Source: Nitrosomonas sp. (GTDB lineage Bacteria; Pseudomonadota; Gammaproteobacteria; Burkholderiales; Nitrosomonadaceae). From it: a DNA stretch of 51,604 nt. Below, in pieces: positions 9,171-18,063 of this stretch; the stretch's first letter is position 1, and each line of letters starts with the position of its first letter. The stretch is from assembly GCA_021604405.1 (NCBI GenBank), contig BQJA01000015.1, positions 1 through 51,604 on the forward strand, written 5' to 3'. The notes beneath the pieces are model-generated. The model ran no database searches and had not been told where the DNA came from. It worked only from the letters and a program-made list of their open reading frames with translations. A program made the translations under genes and the position numbers.

Positions 9171-11128
9171 ATTTTATTCGCACAGAAAAGGTTGCCTTTT
9201 CTCATCAGGCGATGGCTTCGCGCCAGGATACGGTAGATGCTACGGTTTTGAATAAACAATTTAATAAAGCGCGTCAGGCCATGTTGTCCCTGCAACAAAC
9301 GGATGGACACTGGTGTTTTCCTCTGCAGGCTGATTGCACCATTCCGGCTGAATATATGCTAATGATGCATTTCATGGATGAGGTGGATACAAACCTGGAA
9401 GCCAGAATGGCGAACTATTTACGCGACCACCAGGATTTTAAACATGGTGGCTGGCCGTTATATTATGGTGGCGCTTTCGATATAAGCTGCACAGTCAAAG
9501 CTTATTATGCTTTAAAGCTTGCCGGAGATTCCCCTGATGCCATGCACATGATTGCCGCGCGTAATGCAATTTTGGCCCATGGCGGTGCGGCGCGAGCCAA
9601 TGTTTTTACGCGTATTCTGTTGGCGATGTTTGGGCAGATACCATGGCGCGGCGCGCCGGTTGTTCCCGTCGAATTGATATTATTACCTAAATGGTTCCCT
9701 TTTCATTTGAGCAAGATTTCTTACTGGTCGCGAACGGTTATGGTGCCGTTGTCTATTCTGTGTTCACAGAAAGTTCGCGCCGTCAATCCACGCAATGTAC
9801 AGATTCGTGAGCTGTTTACCGTTGCACCGGAAGATGAGAAAAACTATTTTCCTGCAGGAAAGACCCCGCTTAACCGTCTATTCATGTGGATTGAACATGC
9901 TGCCTCGAGTATTGAACCATTTATCCCAAAATTTATACGCCGTATTGCGATACGCCGTGCGGAAAACTGGATTATTGAGCGGTTGAATGGCGAGTGTGGG
10001 CTGGGCGCTATTTTCCCCGCAATGGTTAATGCACACGAAGCACTGGCATTATTGGGCTATGAATATGATCATCCTTACCGGGTGCAATGCCGTACTGCAC
10101 TAAAAGGCTTGTTGGTGGAAGAGGGCAGACGTGCCTGGTGTCAGCCATGTACTTCACCGGTTTGGGATACGGTTTTGGCAAGTCTTGCGCTGCAAGAAGA
10201 TCCAAATACCGACCAACAACCTGTTAATAAAGGTCTGGACTGGCTTATACCGCATCAGGTGCTGGATGCCCCAGGGGATTGGCGGGACAATTGTTCTACG
10301 CCGCTGACCGGCGGTGGCTGGGCTTTTCAATATGCCAACCCACATTATCCGGATCTTGATGATACCGCGGCCGCTGCCTGGGCATTAAACCGGGCGAATT
10401 CATCAGCTTATCATGAGAGCCTGGAGCGATCCGCTGTGTGGATTGCTGGTATGCAGTGCCGTAACGGTGGTTTTGCAGCTTTCGACCTGAACAATACGTA
10501 TCATTATCTGAATGAGATTCCTTTTGCAGATCATGGCGCATTGATCGATCCGCCGACCAGCGATGTGACGGCACGCTGCATCGGTTTTCTGGCGAATTAT
10601 GATGAAACACGCTTTCAGGATGTGGTGGAACGCGGACTGGCATTCCTGTTTCGTGAACAAGAAAAAAATGGCGCTTGGTTTGGAAGATGGGGAACCAATT
10701 ATATTTATGGCACATGGTCAGTGTTGGAAGCTTTCAAACTGGTAAAACTGGATATTGATCATATCGCTGTCCGCCGTGCGATACTATGGCTTAAATCAGT
10801 GCAACGAGATGACGGTGGTTGGGGAGAAAGTAATGATTCTTACTTAACGCCGCAACAGGCAGGAGAATCTGAAACGAGTACTTATTTCCAAACGGCATGG
10901 GCGGTGCTTGGCCTGATGGCTGCGGGTGAGGTGCATAGCCCTCAGGTTCGTCGCGGAATAAATTATTTGTTGTGCAATCAGTCGAGAGATGGCTTGTGGC
11001 AGGAACCCTGGTTTACTGCACCGGGTTTTCCACGAGTCTTTTATTTGAATTACCATGGATACTCTAAGTATTTTCCATTGTGGGCTTTGGCCCGTTATCG
11101 TGCCTTGACGGGAGCAAAAACCTCATGA
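9143..11128 (+). CDS. shc: Squalene-hopene cyclase
   Basis: Cyclises squalene to hopene or hopanol, the core of hopanoid membrane lipids. The 661-residue length fits the family. The acid motif D404-L-D406-D407 (DLDD, equivalent to the DxDD whose middle Asp protonates squalene) is intact. Several QW repeats are visible, such as QQTDGHWCFP near 50, NGGFAAFD near 440, DGGWGES near 555 and SRDGLWQEPW near 615. An AAGGA 9 nt upstream supports the ATG at 9143, which lies inside the end of mlaA. The gene ends in an ATGA overlap with hpnG. The enzyme would sit on the cytoplasmic face of the inner membrane. No squalene synthesis genes (hpnCDE) are in the window. Confidence 0.97.
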   Translation: MSKRFHQAVNFIRTEKVAFSHQAMASRQDTVDATVLNKQFNKARQAMLSLQQTDGHWCFPLQADCTIPAEYMLMMHFMDEVDTNLEARMANYLRDHQDFKHGGWPLYYGGAFDISCTVKAYYALKLAGDSPDAMHMIAARNAILAHGGAARANVFTRILLAMFGQIPWRGAPVVPVELILLPKWFPFHLSKISYWSRTVMVPLSILCSQKVRAVNPRNVQIRELFTVAPEDEKNYFPAGKTPLNRLFMWIEHAASSIEPFIPKFIRRIAIRRAENWIIERLNGECGLGAIFPAMVNAHEALALLGYEYDHPYRVQCRTALKGLLVEEGRRAWCQPCTSPVWDTVLASLALQEDPNTDQQPVNKGLDWLIPHQVLDAPGDWRDNCSTPLTGGGWAFQYANPHYPDLDDTAAAAWALNRANSSAYHESLERSAVWIAGMQCRNGGFAAFDLNNTYHYLNEIPFADHGALIDPPTSDVTARCIGFLANYDETRFQDVVERGLAFLFREQEKNGAWFGRWGTNYIYGTWSVLEAFKLVKLDIDHIAVRRAILWLKSVQRDDGGWGESNDSYLTPQQAGESETSTYFQTAWAVLGLMAAGEVHSPQVRRGINYLLCNQSRDGLWQEPWFTAPGFPRVFYLNYHGYSKYFPLWALARYRALTGAKTS

Positions 11129-11892
11129 GTGTAGTGGGGATTGTCTGCGCCATGAAATCTGAGGCCAGTTGTATTATGAATTTGCGTTTCCCGCTCTATA
11201 AATTGGCGCGTCCTGGTGAGAATACGAGATTATGTCTTTGCGGTGTGGGGACCAATATGGCTGCTGATGCAGCCGCTTTGCTGCAAAGGTATGGTGTCGA
11301 TGCTTTGGCAAGTTTCGGTGTCGCTGCTGCATTGGACCCTCGTTTGACGCCAGGTGACCTAGTGCTGCCAGAATCAATCCTTACCGAGGATAAGATTGAA
11401 AAGAAAGCTGAAGCTGTTAGTGAAATTGAAGACACCCGGCTAGTGAATCAGGAGTGGCGTAACCGGGTGCAGCGGCAGTTGTCTTCGCAATTAACAGTCA
11501 TTGGCGGTAAATTAGTCACCAGTCAGATCCCTTTGACTTCTCGGCATGCAAAACTTGAGCTGGAAAAGCGTACCGGCGCTTGTGCGATGGATATGGAAAG
11601 TGGTGATGTTGCTGAAGTGGCAGCGAAAGCCGGGATTCCATTTATAGCGGTACGCGCGATTGTTGACCCTGTAGAGTTTTCTCCGCCTGAGGCATTACTG
11701 AGCGTGGTTAATCCTGATGGCAGCGTACAACTCTTTCAGTTCTTATCGCTACTGTTGAATCGGTCGGTGGATGTAAAAACGATTTTTCATTTGGCGCTGG
11801 CAATGCATGCGGCGCGGACGTCTTTACTAACCGTTGTAAAAACCCTGGGTATGAATCTGGACGGAAAATTAACCGATAGAATAGCGGGATAA
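11125..11892 (+). CDS. hpnG: HpnG, hopanoid-associated nucleoside phosphorylase
   Basis: HpnG removes adenine from adenosylhopane to give ribosylhopane, a step toward bacteriohopanetetrol and other extended hopanoids (family knowledge). The 255-residue protein fits the nucleoside phosphorylase fold: VGIVCAMKSEA at the N-terminus, a CGVGTNMAADAA loop near 40, SFGVAAALDP near 65, and the ACAMDMESGDVAEVA substrate-binding helix near 155. The start ATG overlaps the stop of shc (ATGA). The frame is open further upstream, but the coupled ATG is the natural choice. It ends 4 nt before the convergent ABC exporter gene. The radical-SAM HpnH, which would supply its substrate, is not in this window. Confidence 0.88.
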   Translation: MSVVGIVCAMKSEASCIMNLRFPLYKLARPGENTRLCLCGVGTNMAADAAALLQRYGVDALASFGVAAALDPRLTPGDLVLPESILTEDKIEKKAEAVSEIEDTRLVNQEWRNRVQRQLSSQLTVIGGKLVTSQIPLTSRHAKLELEKRTGACAMDMESGDVAEVAAKAGIPFIAVRAIVDPVEFSPPEALLSVVNPDGSVQLFQFLSLLLNRSVDVKTIFHLALAMHAARTSLLTVVKTLGMNLDGKLTDRIAG

Positions 11893-11896
11893 TTTT

Positions 11897-13666
11897 TTAT
11901 CGGGAACCATGCTGGAACTGTAAAGTTGCCAACTGTGAATATAATTTGCTTGATTTCATCAGTTCAGCATGGGAGCCCAGAGCTTCCAGCCGCCCTTGAT
12001 TCATGACGGCGATTCGATCGGCTGATTTTACCGTCGCCAATCGATGTGCAATGACCAGCGTAGTACGATTAACCTTTAATTGCGCGAGTGCCTGTTGTAC
12101 CCAGAATTCACTTTGTGAGTCCAATGCGCTGGTTGCCTCATCCAGTAATAAAATAGGGGCGTTTGCCAGTATTGCGCGGGCAATGGCGAGCCGTTGTTTC
12201 TGGCCGCCCGACAGCCCCAATCCTGCGTCACCTAATTGCGTATGGTAGCCTTGCGGAAAATTGCTGATAAATTCATGCGCATAAGCTGCTTCGGCAGCGG
12301 CTATAACTTCACTATCAGGTGCATTGGGCCGGGCATAACGGAGGTTATCGGCAATACTGCCATGAAATAAAGCCGGATTTTGTGATACGAGTGCAAAGCA
12401 TTGCCTCAGCTTGGTGATATTGAGTTGTCGGATATCGATACCTTCCAGTCTGATACAACCGGTGCAGGTATCAAAAAAACGCAATAATAAATCAAACAGC
12501 GTTGATTTCCCAGCGCCTGAAGGACCAACCAGTGCCAGGGTCTCACCTGCTTTGATGTTAAGCGATAAGTCATTGATCACGAAAACATCCGGACGTGAAG
12601 GATAGGTAAAATCTATTCGTTCGAACATAATATTGCCTGATACGGGGGGAAGTGTTAGCGGTTTAATTGGAGACGCGATCTGGTTTGGCGTGTCCAGTAA
12701 TTCAATGGTTCGTTCAGCGGCACCCGCCGCGCGCTGCAGCTCGCCGATGACTTCAGAAATCGAAGCAACTGCCGAACCGACAATGACACTGTAAAAGACG
12801 AAAGCCGCAAGTTCGCCGCCGCTGATTTTTCCTTCGATCACATCGATGCCGCCCACCCAGAGCATTAAACCCACAGCACCCAACACTAAAATGATAACCA
12901 GGGTAACCAAAAAAGCGCGTTGCACGGTGCGGCTTTTGGCGACCGAAAAGGCTTCTTCGACATAATGATGGAATTTGTCTTTATCAATTTCCTGGTGATT
13001 ATAGGCTTGCACTGTTTTGATTTGCCCAAGTATTTCGCCAACATAAGCCCCGACAGTAGCAACTTTATCCTGACTTTGACGGGATAATTTGCGTACCCGA
13101 CGCCCAAATATCAAAATGGGTGCAACGACCAACGGTACACAAATCAATACGATGGCGGTTAATTTCGCATTAGTGATAAACAGCCAGATAATTCCACCGA
13201 TCATCATAATAAAATTACGTAAGGCGAACGATACCGATGAGCCGATCACCGATTGCAATAACGTCATGTCGGCTGTTAATCGCGACTGAATTTCAAGACT
13301 GCGATTCTTCTCAAAAAAACCGGGATGTAAATTAATCAGGTGGTCAAACACCTTGCAGCGAATGTCGGCGATAACGCGTTCTCCTAACCAGGTTACCCAG
13401 TAATATCGCATAAAAGTGCCGATGGCTAAGGCTAAGACCAGTAAAAAAAATATCGAAACATACTGGGTTAATAAATCTGTCGAGCTTGTTGCAAAGCCAC
13501 GGTCAATCAATAGACGAATGCCTTGCCCAATGGAAAGCGTTATTGCAGCCGTGAACAGTAAGGCAAGCAGGCTGTAAAGCACTTGTCGTTTGTAGGGGGA
13601 AATAAATGCAGCTGCCATTTTGACGGCTTGCCAACGGCTGCGGGCTGGCGGTGAGTTACTGATCAT
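11897..13666 (-). CDS. MsbA-family ABC exporter (permease-ATPase fusion)
   Basis: A 589-residue half-transporter: six membrane helices in the first ~310 residues and an ATPase domain at about 340-580. Walker A is GPSGAGKST near 380, the Q-loop VSQNPALFHG lies near 425, the signature is LSGGQKQR near 490, and Walker B is ILLLDEATSALD near 510. It belongs to the MsbA-related group found across proteobacteria, so a lipid substrate is likely. It is not necessarily the essential LPS flippase, because msbA usually sits beside lpxK, which is absent here. It is convergent with the mlaA-shc-hpnG operon, so an export role for hopanoids is possible but unproven. The ATG at 13666 has only a weak ribosome site. 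Confidence 0.88.
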   Translation of the reverse strand: MISNSPPARSRWQAVKMAAAFISPYKRQVLYSLLALLFTAAITLSIGQGIRLLIDRGFATSSTDLLTQYVSIFFLLVLALAIGTFMRYYWVTWLGERVIADIRCKVFDHLINLHPGFFEKNRSLEIQSRLTADMTLLQSVIGSSVSFALRNFIMMIGGIIWLFITNAKLTAIVLICVPLVVAPILIFGRRVRKLSRQSQDKVATVGAYVGEILGQIKTVQAYNHQEIDKDKFHHYVEEAFSVAKSRTVQRAFLVTLVIILVLGAVGLMLWVGGIDVIEGKISGGELAAFVFYSVIVGSAVASISEVIGELQRAAGAAERTIELLDTPNQIASPIKPLTLPPVSGNIMFERIDFTYPSRPDVFVINDLSLNIKAGETLALVGPSGAGKSTLFDLLLRFFDTCTGCIRLEGIDIRQLNITKLRQCFALVSQNPALFHGSIADNLRYARPNAPDSEVIAAAEAAYAHEFISNFPQGYHTQLGDAGLGLSGGQKQRLAIARAILANAPILLLDEATSALDSQSEFWVQQALAQLKVNRTTLVIAHRLATVKSADRIAVMNQGRLEALGSHAELMKSSKLYSQLATLQFQHGSR

Positions 13667-13685
13667 TGATGAAGTATTATGTATT

Positions 13686-13710
13686 AAAAAAGGGAGCTTG
13701 TACGCTCCCT
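13686..13710 (-). terminator. Rho-independent terminator after the parvulin gene
   Basis: A perfect 7-bp stem (AGGGAGC with GCTCCCT, loop of six) is followed on the minus strand by six T. It lies 45 nt after the stop of the parvulin gene and just before the ABC exporter start, so the two minus-strand genes are probably separate transcripts or only partly coupled. A second small inverted repeat (ACCCAA/TTGGGT) sits at about 13722-13736. Confidence 0.8.
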
Positions 13711-13755
13711 GTTATTTACCCAACCCAAAGCTTGGGTGGACAATATGCAATGCGC

Positions 13756-14037
13756 TTATTCGCTGCGCTTAGTTACTTCAACCAAGTGGTAGCCAAACTG
13801 TGTTTCAACCGGTCCTTGTACTTCACCGACAGGCGCGCTGAAAACCACCGTGTCAAATTCCTTGACCATTTGTCCGGGACCAAATTCTCCCAGTTCACCC
13901 CCTTGTTTACCCGAAGGGCATAAAGAATGCTGTTCGGCAATGTCGGCAAATACTGCGCCATTCTCGATTTCTGTTTTTAAGTTGTTACATTGTTCTTCAG
14001 TTTTAACCAAAATATGACGAGCGCTTGCTAGTGTCAT
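13756..14037 (-). CDS. ppiC: Small parvulin-type peptidyl-prolyl isomerase
   Basis: A 93-residue single-domain parvulin that should catalyse cis-trans isomerisation of X-Pro bonds. The family pattern is clear: ASARHILVKTEEQC at the N-terminus, GAVFADIAEQHSLCPSGKQGG near 28-48, LGEFGPGQMVKEFD near 50-62, and TQFGYHLVEV near the end. The size matches E. coli PpiC, a cytoplasmic protein, and there is no signal peptide. A GGAG just upstream of the ATG at 14037 supports the start. A clear terminator follows it. Confidence 0.95.
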   Translation of the reverse strand: MTLASARHILVKTEEQCNNLKTEIENGAVFADIAEQHSLCPSGKQGGELGEFGPGQMVKEFDTVVFSAPVGEVQGPVETQFGYHLVEVTKRSE

Positions 14038-14312
14038 GTCTCTCTCCAGGTAGTTTAAAAAAGTGCAAAAACTTGCATGTTGTATTTAAGCACGGATAAG
14101 GTGCGTTAATGAAGCAAAAATAAACTGACTTGCTACATAATCGCGATGATCACTGAATATGGCCGAATTAGATCTGTACGCACAAATGTAGGGTAACAGC
14201 AGAAATCTTATATTTAATTCATCACTCGTTGGCGTGGGCGGTCATTGCGTTGAACAGAGGATACGTGCGCTATCCGGGATGTAGTGAACTCCTTTTCAGT
14301 TGATTATGTGCT

Positions 14313-14376
14313 CAGGTCTCACAAGCTGCACGGTTGTAGTCGTCGCGTGATGCGATGATATGCAGTGTGAGACCTG
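14313..14376. repeat. 64-nt imperfect palindrome, possible structured RNA or terminator
   Basis: An 11-base arm at 14313-14323 (CAGGTCTCACA) is perfectly repeated in inverse at 14366-14376. The stem continues inward after a two-base bulge with CTGCA/TGCAG (14326-14330 and 14361-14365), and the loop holds another short complementary pair (CGTCGC/GCGATG, with one G-U). Read on the plus strand it is followed by CTTTTTT. It lies 31 nt past the stop of the minus-strand NHL-type gene. Nothing else in the 14038-14406 gap looks functional. Confidence 0.7.
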
Positions 14377-14406
14377 TTTCCAGCTTTTTTATCCGCTTTC
14401 TTGACG

Positions 14407-16569
14407 TTAGAACGAAGATGGCGGTCCGATCAATGGTGTTTTGACCGGGCCGGCGGCCCCGGGAATGATGACAAAAGAATTGCCGCCAGGATTGGTGTCG
14501 TAAACCGGAGCGAAGGGACCCGTTTTCTTCCAGTTGTTTAACAACCAGACATTCCCGGATGGATCGATATTGCCGCCGGTGACCCGATCTAATGCGTTAC
14601 TTACGTAGCCGGTCGGTGGCGAGATTGGATCGCCCGTATTCAGACCAGTCGGGCATTTGCTGATGTCGGCGCCACAGAAATGGGAGAGCGAAGTATCCGG
14701 CCACTCAGTGTTCTCGTCGACGATATCGGTGGGCTTTGTGCCAAAATTAAAGACCCAGAGCGTATCGTTACCGTCGATTGCGTTACCCCAGGGGATCGCG
14801 AGACCGCCGCCGGTGAACATAGAGGGCGAGCTGCCATCGGCAGGATAGAAAGCAACTGATGGTCCCTCGTCTCCATCCTGAGGATCAAGCTCGTCAACAC
14901 AGGGAACCTTCACCGAGTTCGAGTTGGATACCCACATATTTCCGCTGCTGTCGCCGGAAATACCCATCGGCCAGGATAACACCGGTTCGGCGCTGTCATT
15001 CAGGTGCGGCAGCATTTCCACGGCACCATCCGAAGAGACACGGTAGACTCTGCCTACTGCTTCGTTCGGAGATTCAGAATCGAATCCGGCTTGGTTAGCA
15101 GTGACCCATGCGCGACCCTTGGGGTCGATTGCGATGCCGAATGGCTTGAGAAGCGGTGCGTCCGAGTCCGGTTCTGTGTCCGGTATCGAAGGCGTGAAGT
15201 TGCCGGACTCGCCCCGTCCGCCCGAGAGCGCAAAATTTTCTGCCTGATCTGGATTGCCGTTCGGAATAAAGGTGACCGTGTCGTTTCCACAATTTGCCAG
15301 CCAGATGTTGCGCTTCTTATCAGACACAGTTGCTTGCGGCCACCAGATATGACCTTCGGTGAATCCAGTGGGACTGGATACCGGGGTTCCATCCGACTTG
15401 AACAGCGACACGCTGTTATGGCTGGCCGCGACATCCGCGCATGCGTCGTGCGGCGCCTCAAAACCGAAATTACCGACCCAGATCATTCCCTGCGGGTCGA
15501 GTGTGATGCCAAATCCGGCGCCATCGAGGCCGCCCCCGAAATACGGTGAGTCTGGGAAATTTTCTCCCCACGGAAAGATTTTAAGCAGGCGCTGGCCGGC
15601 GCAGGCAACTTCGAAATCGCGCGTCGGAATATAGTTGTCGTTGATCCAGGCAAAGCCGCGCCGATCGAAGGCAATATTGCCCGGACCGCTCATAAGGTTG
15701 TTCTTGTCGTAAATACTGTACTCGCCGCCGGTAAATTTGATAAAGAGCAGGAATGATGTCGGCTGTTCGTCCGGCGTCAGGGCGGGCGCGTAAATCGGGT
15801 TCGCAAAGGAAAGCGTAAAGATGGCGCTGACATGATTCGATGGAAATTTCGTTATATTCGCGATTGCCTGCAGTACGGTTGAAGGTTTTGCACCGCTTGC
15901 CGGTGTGGCTTGCTGAAAGAGTTCTTCGCATTGGTCGTTGTCGTCTACGCAACTCGCGATGATATTGGCCAGGGTGTTGAATGTGGCGCGTGTCGATGTT
16001 TCGCCGGCGTTTGGTGGATTGTCAAGCACTCGGCCGAGTTCGCCGGTCAAGGGATTCGCCATGTTGGCGGCCATCATTACGGCATTGTGTACGCCGTATG
16101 GGTTTCCACTGATCTCGCGGTCGTCGATGAACTGAGCGAATGCAACGCCAAACGCCGCGGTCGTGCGCTCGTTGAGGACAATGGAGCTTATCCCTGCAGT
16201 GCTCCCAATGGCGCTGCCAAGCATGGATTTGTCTTTCTCGGCGAGCACGTATAGAACAGTTTTTTGGTGACGCCGATGACCCGGTGGCAGTTTGTAGCCG
16301 ATCTCGAAATTCCCGAGGTCGTCAGTGGTACCAGTTCCGAGGTAATTGACAGCGTGCTTGCCTTTAACGCCGCTGGCGTAAAGCGTGACCTTATATCCTG
16401 CCTGTCGTTCGCCGCTTCCTTCGACAATACCGGTGAGTATCGACGCTGCGCCGGGATGCGATTCGGCGCTGGCGTTTTGCACCGAGAGCCACGCACAAGC
16501 CACGCCGATAAGCGCTACAAAGACGCGCCAAAAAATAGGGGTACGAATGCCATGGATATTTCCTAGCAT
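14407..16569 (-). CDS. Secreted NHL/Vgb-type beta-propeller-like protein of unknown function
   Basis: About 720 residues. A signal peptide ends near residue 37 (QNASA-ES). A short beta domain follows, resembling a carboxypeptidase regulatory-like fold (ILTGIVEGSGERQAGYKVTLY...DDLGNFEIGY, about 45-95). The C-terminal half (about 290-700) repeats the motif DP-G-IWV or D-SGN-WV: ITLDPQGMIWVGN, AIDPKGRAWVTAN, GISGDSSGNMWVSN, IDPSGNVWLLN, as in NHL-repeat and streptogramin-lyase-like propellers. A perfect AGGAGG five nt upstream fixes the ATG at 16569 rather than the ATG 24 nt earlier. Base composition is visibly richer in G+C than both neighbours, suggesting transfer. Substrate and role are unknown; a periplasmic or extracellular location is likely. 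Confidence 0.7.
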   Translation of the reverse strand: MLGNIHGIRTPIFWRVFVALIGVACAWLSVQNASAESHPGAASILTGIVEGSGERQAGYKVTLYASGVKGKHAVNYLGTGTTDDLGNFEIGYKLPPGHRRHQKTVLYVLAEKDKSMLGSAIGSTAGISSIVLNERTTAAFGVAFAQFIDDREISGNPYGVHNAVMMAANMANPLTGELGRVLDNPPNAGETSTRATFNTLANIIASCVDDNDQCEELFQQATPASGAKPSTVLQAIANITKFPSNHVSAIFTLSFANPIYAPALTPDEQPTSFLLFIKFTGGEYSIYDKNNLMSGPGNIAFDRRGFAWINDNYIPTRDFEVACAGQRLLKIFPWGENFPDSPYFGGGLDGAGFGITLDPQGMIWVGNFGFEAPHDACADVAASHNSVSLFKSDGTPVSSPTGFTEGHIWWPQATVSDKKRNIWLANCGNDTVTFIPNGNPDQAENFALSGGRGESGNFTPSIPDTEPDSDAPLLKPFGIAIDPKGRAWVTANQAGFDSESPNEAVGRVYRVSSDGAVEMLPHLNDSAEPVLSWPMGISGDSSGNMWVSNSNSVKVPCVDELDPQDGDEGPSVAFYPADGSSPSMFTGGGLAIPWGNAIDGNDTLWVFNFGTKPTDIVDENTEWPDTSLSHFCGADISKCPTGLNTGDPISPPTGYVSNALDRVTGGNIDPSGNVWLLNNWKKTGPFAPVYDTNPGGNSFVIIPGAAGPVKTPLIGPPSSF

Positions 16570-16812
16570 ATTGGCCTCCTTAAAATCGAACAAATCATCA
16601 GTATATCATGCAGCAAGCGGTGGGCTGCAAAAAGGGCCGCGAGATACCGCTCATCGGCCTGGCCGTGCCTTTGGTCATTGTCCAGGACTTCGCCAAACGC
16701 GCTATCGTGTTAGTTGCTTCGGTCATCCAAATAAATTGATAAAAAGTCATGTTATTCAGCATATCAAATCTGGCAATTAATCATGTCACATCGCCCAATT
16801 CAGAATAAGTGT

Positions 16813-17283
16813 TTATTTTGATTCGACGTATTTAACTGAATAATCCCAGTCTAATTTACCTTTTATAACAATATCTGAGTAAAGAAAAAGATTCTTTCTG
16901 AAATCTCTGGCTTGCTTTGAAGGAATATCAGCATAAATGTACTCATTTGCCTCCGTAATAATGATGCAATTGTTATTTGCATTTATTTTGCAATCACTTA
17001 TAGTAATTTTTAGTTGTACGCCACGGACATCATATTTGTCCGAGTTATTAATGATACGTCCTGTCAGCCTATAGCTCTCGTTTGAGGATTCTAACGATAG
17101 ATCCTCAAATGTTAATTCTGATGGCAAAATATTTTTCTTTGAATAGTTTTCTTCGTATACCTGGTATTGCCAGATTAATAGACCCCCGATTACACAAAGT
17201 AAGACAAGAGCACCTGCTAACTTTCTAAATCCCGCTGATACCGCAAGTAACACCAGAAAAACTATAATTAAAAGCCATTTCAT
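16813..17283 (-). CDS. Small membrane-anchored protein with a C-terminal beta domain
   Basis: A 156-residue protein with two N-terminal hydrophobic segments (about 2-17 and 22-43) and a ~110-residue soluble part. The latter contains LTGRIINNSDKYDVRGVQLKITISDC, a pattern seen in FxLYD/DUF3426-like immunoglobulin-type domains that sit outside the membrane in proteobacteria. The gene is AT-rich, unlike the G+C-rich gene downstream of it. A GGAATAA lies just ahead of the ATG at 17283. There is no close partner gene. The domain assignment is inference from the pattern and the function is unknown. Confidence 0.6.
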   Translation of the reverse strand: MKWLLIIVFLVLLAVSAGFRKLAGALVLLCVIGGLLIWQYQVYEENYSKKNILPSELTFEDLSLESSNESYRLTGRIINNSDKYDVRGVQLKITISDCKINANNNCIIITEANEYIYADIPSKQARDFRKNLFLYSDIVIKGKLDWDYSVKYVESK

Positions 17284-18063
17284 TTTTTATTCCTTTTTAA
17301 TAACTAGAGTCGCTAGCAAAACGCATTTAAGCATCGGGAGATAGAGTCTGAAACAGCCAAAAGAAGAAAAGAACTTTCTCATAAGTGGTAAAATGCAAAC
17401 ATCCAAAAGATCCGAAAGTATCTGTAAATTAACAAGTTAAAGAACACTGTAACATAACACCGAATAATGATTCAAGCCGCGTCATCCCCCTAACTGACAG
17501 AAGAGTGCGGCGGATTAACGAAGAAACACAAGGGACGGGTAGCGGCTTTGGGATTTCTGCATATAGAAAGACTGACTGATTCCAATTGCTGCTTTCCTGG
17601 CCTGCCACTTGAAAGCCGTAAGGCTATTTATCCGCGCATTTATCACCGAAGCTTACCCTGGATGCATCGTAATTTCTGTAGTCATAACTTGCTACAATAG
17701 ATGCCGACAGTCATCAGGTGATAACTAAATAGAAAAACGCATCGGTGTATAAAAAAATTGTTTTTTATTATGATGAGATTTTTGAACTAGCGTTAAATGC
17801 TTGAGGTTAAGATGAGGTCATGCAAAATAAATTGCTGAAATTGATTTGCAAAATTGCATGACTTATTAACAATGATGAAGTTATATTGTTTAAATGTTGT
17901 CCAAAAAACCATTTGGCATCCAGTTAACTGAAAACCTGCTCTGAGATATTGTCACCATAGTCAGCTACTGTTTTAGATTAAACTATATCAAATGAAGTGA
18001 ACACTAAGCGGCTGCCTGTGTTTTTCATTGCTTAAATTAGGGGTTTTATTAACATGATTAATC
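17284..18063. other. 780-nt gene-free AT-rich region
   Basis: No frame on either strand shows a start with a ribosome site and a recognisable protein pattern. No tRNA or clear hairpin is seen. The right end must hold the promoter for the ABC-lipocalin operon beginning at 18064, but I cannot point to it with confidence. The middle (about 17470-17660) is richer in G+C than the flanks and may be a remnant of a gene or mobile element that I cannot identify. Confidence 0.4.

Noticed and set aside
16608-16739. A 43-codon frame ending in a hydrophobic stretch
   Set aside because: No ribosome site and no recognisable family. It lies in the leader of the NHL-type gene and is best treated as chance or a tiny relic.
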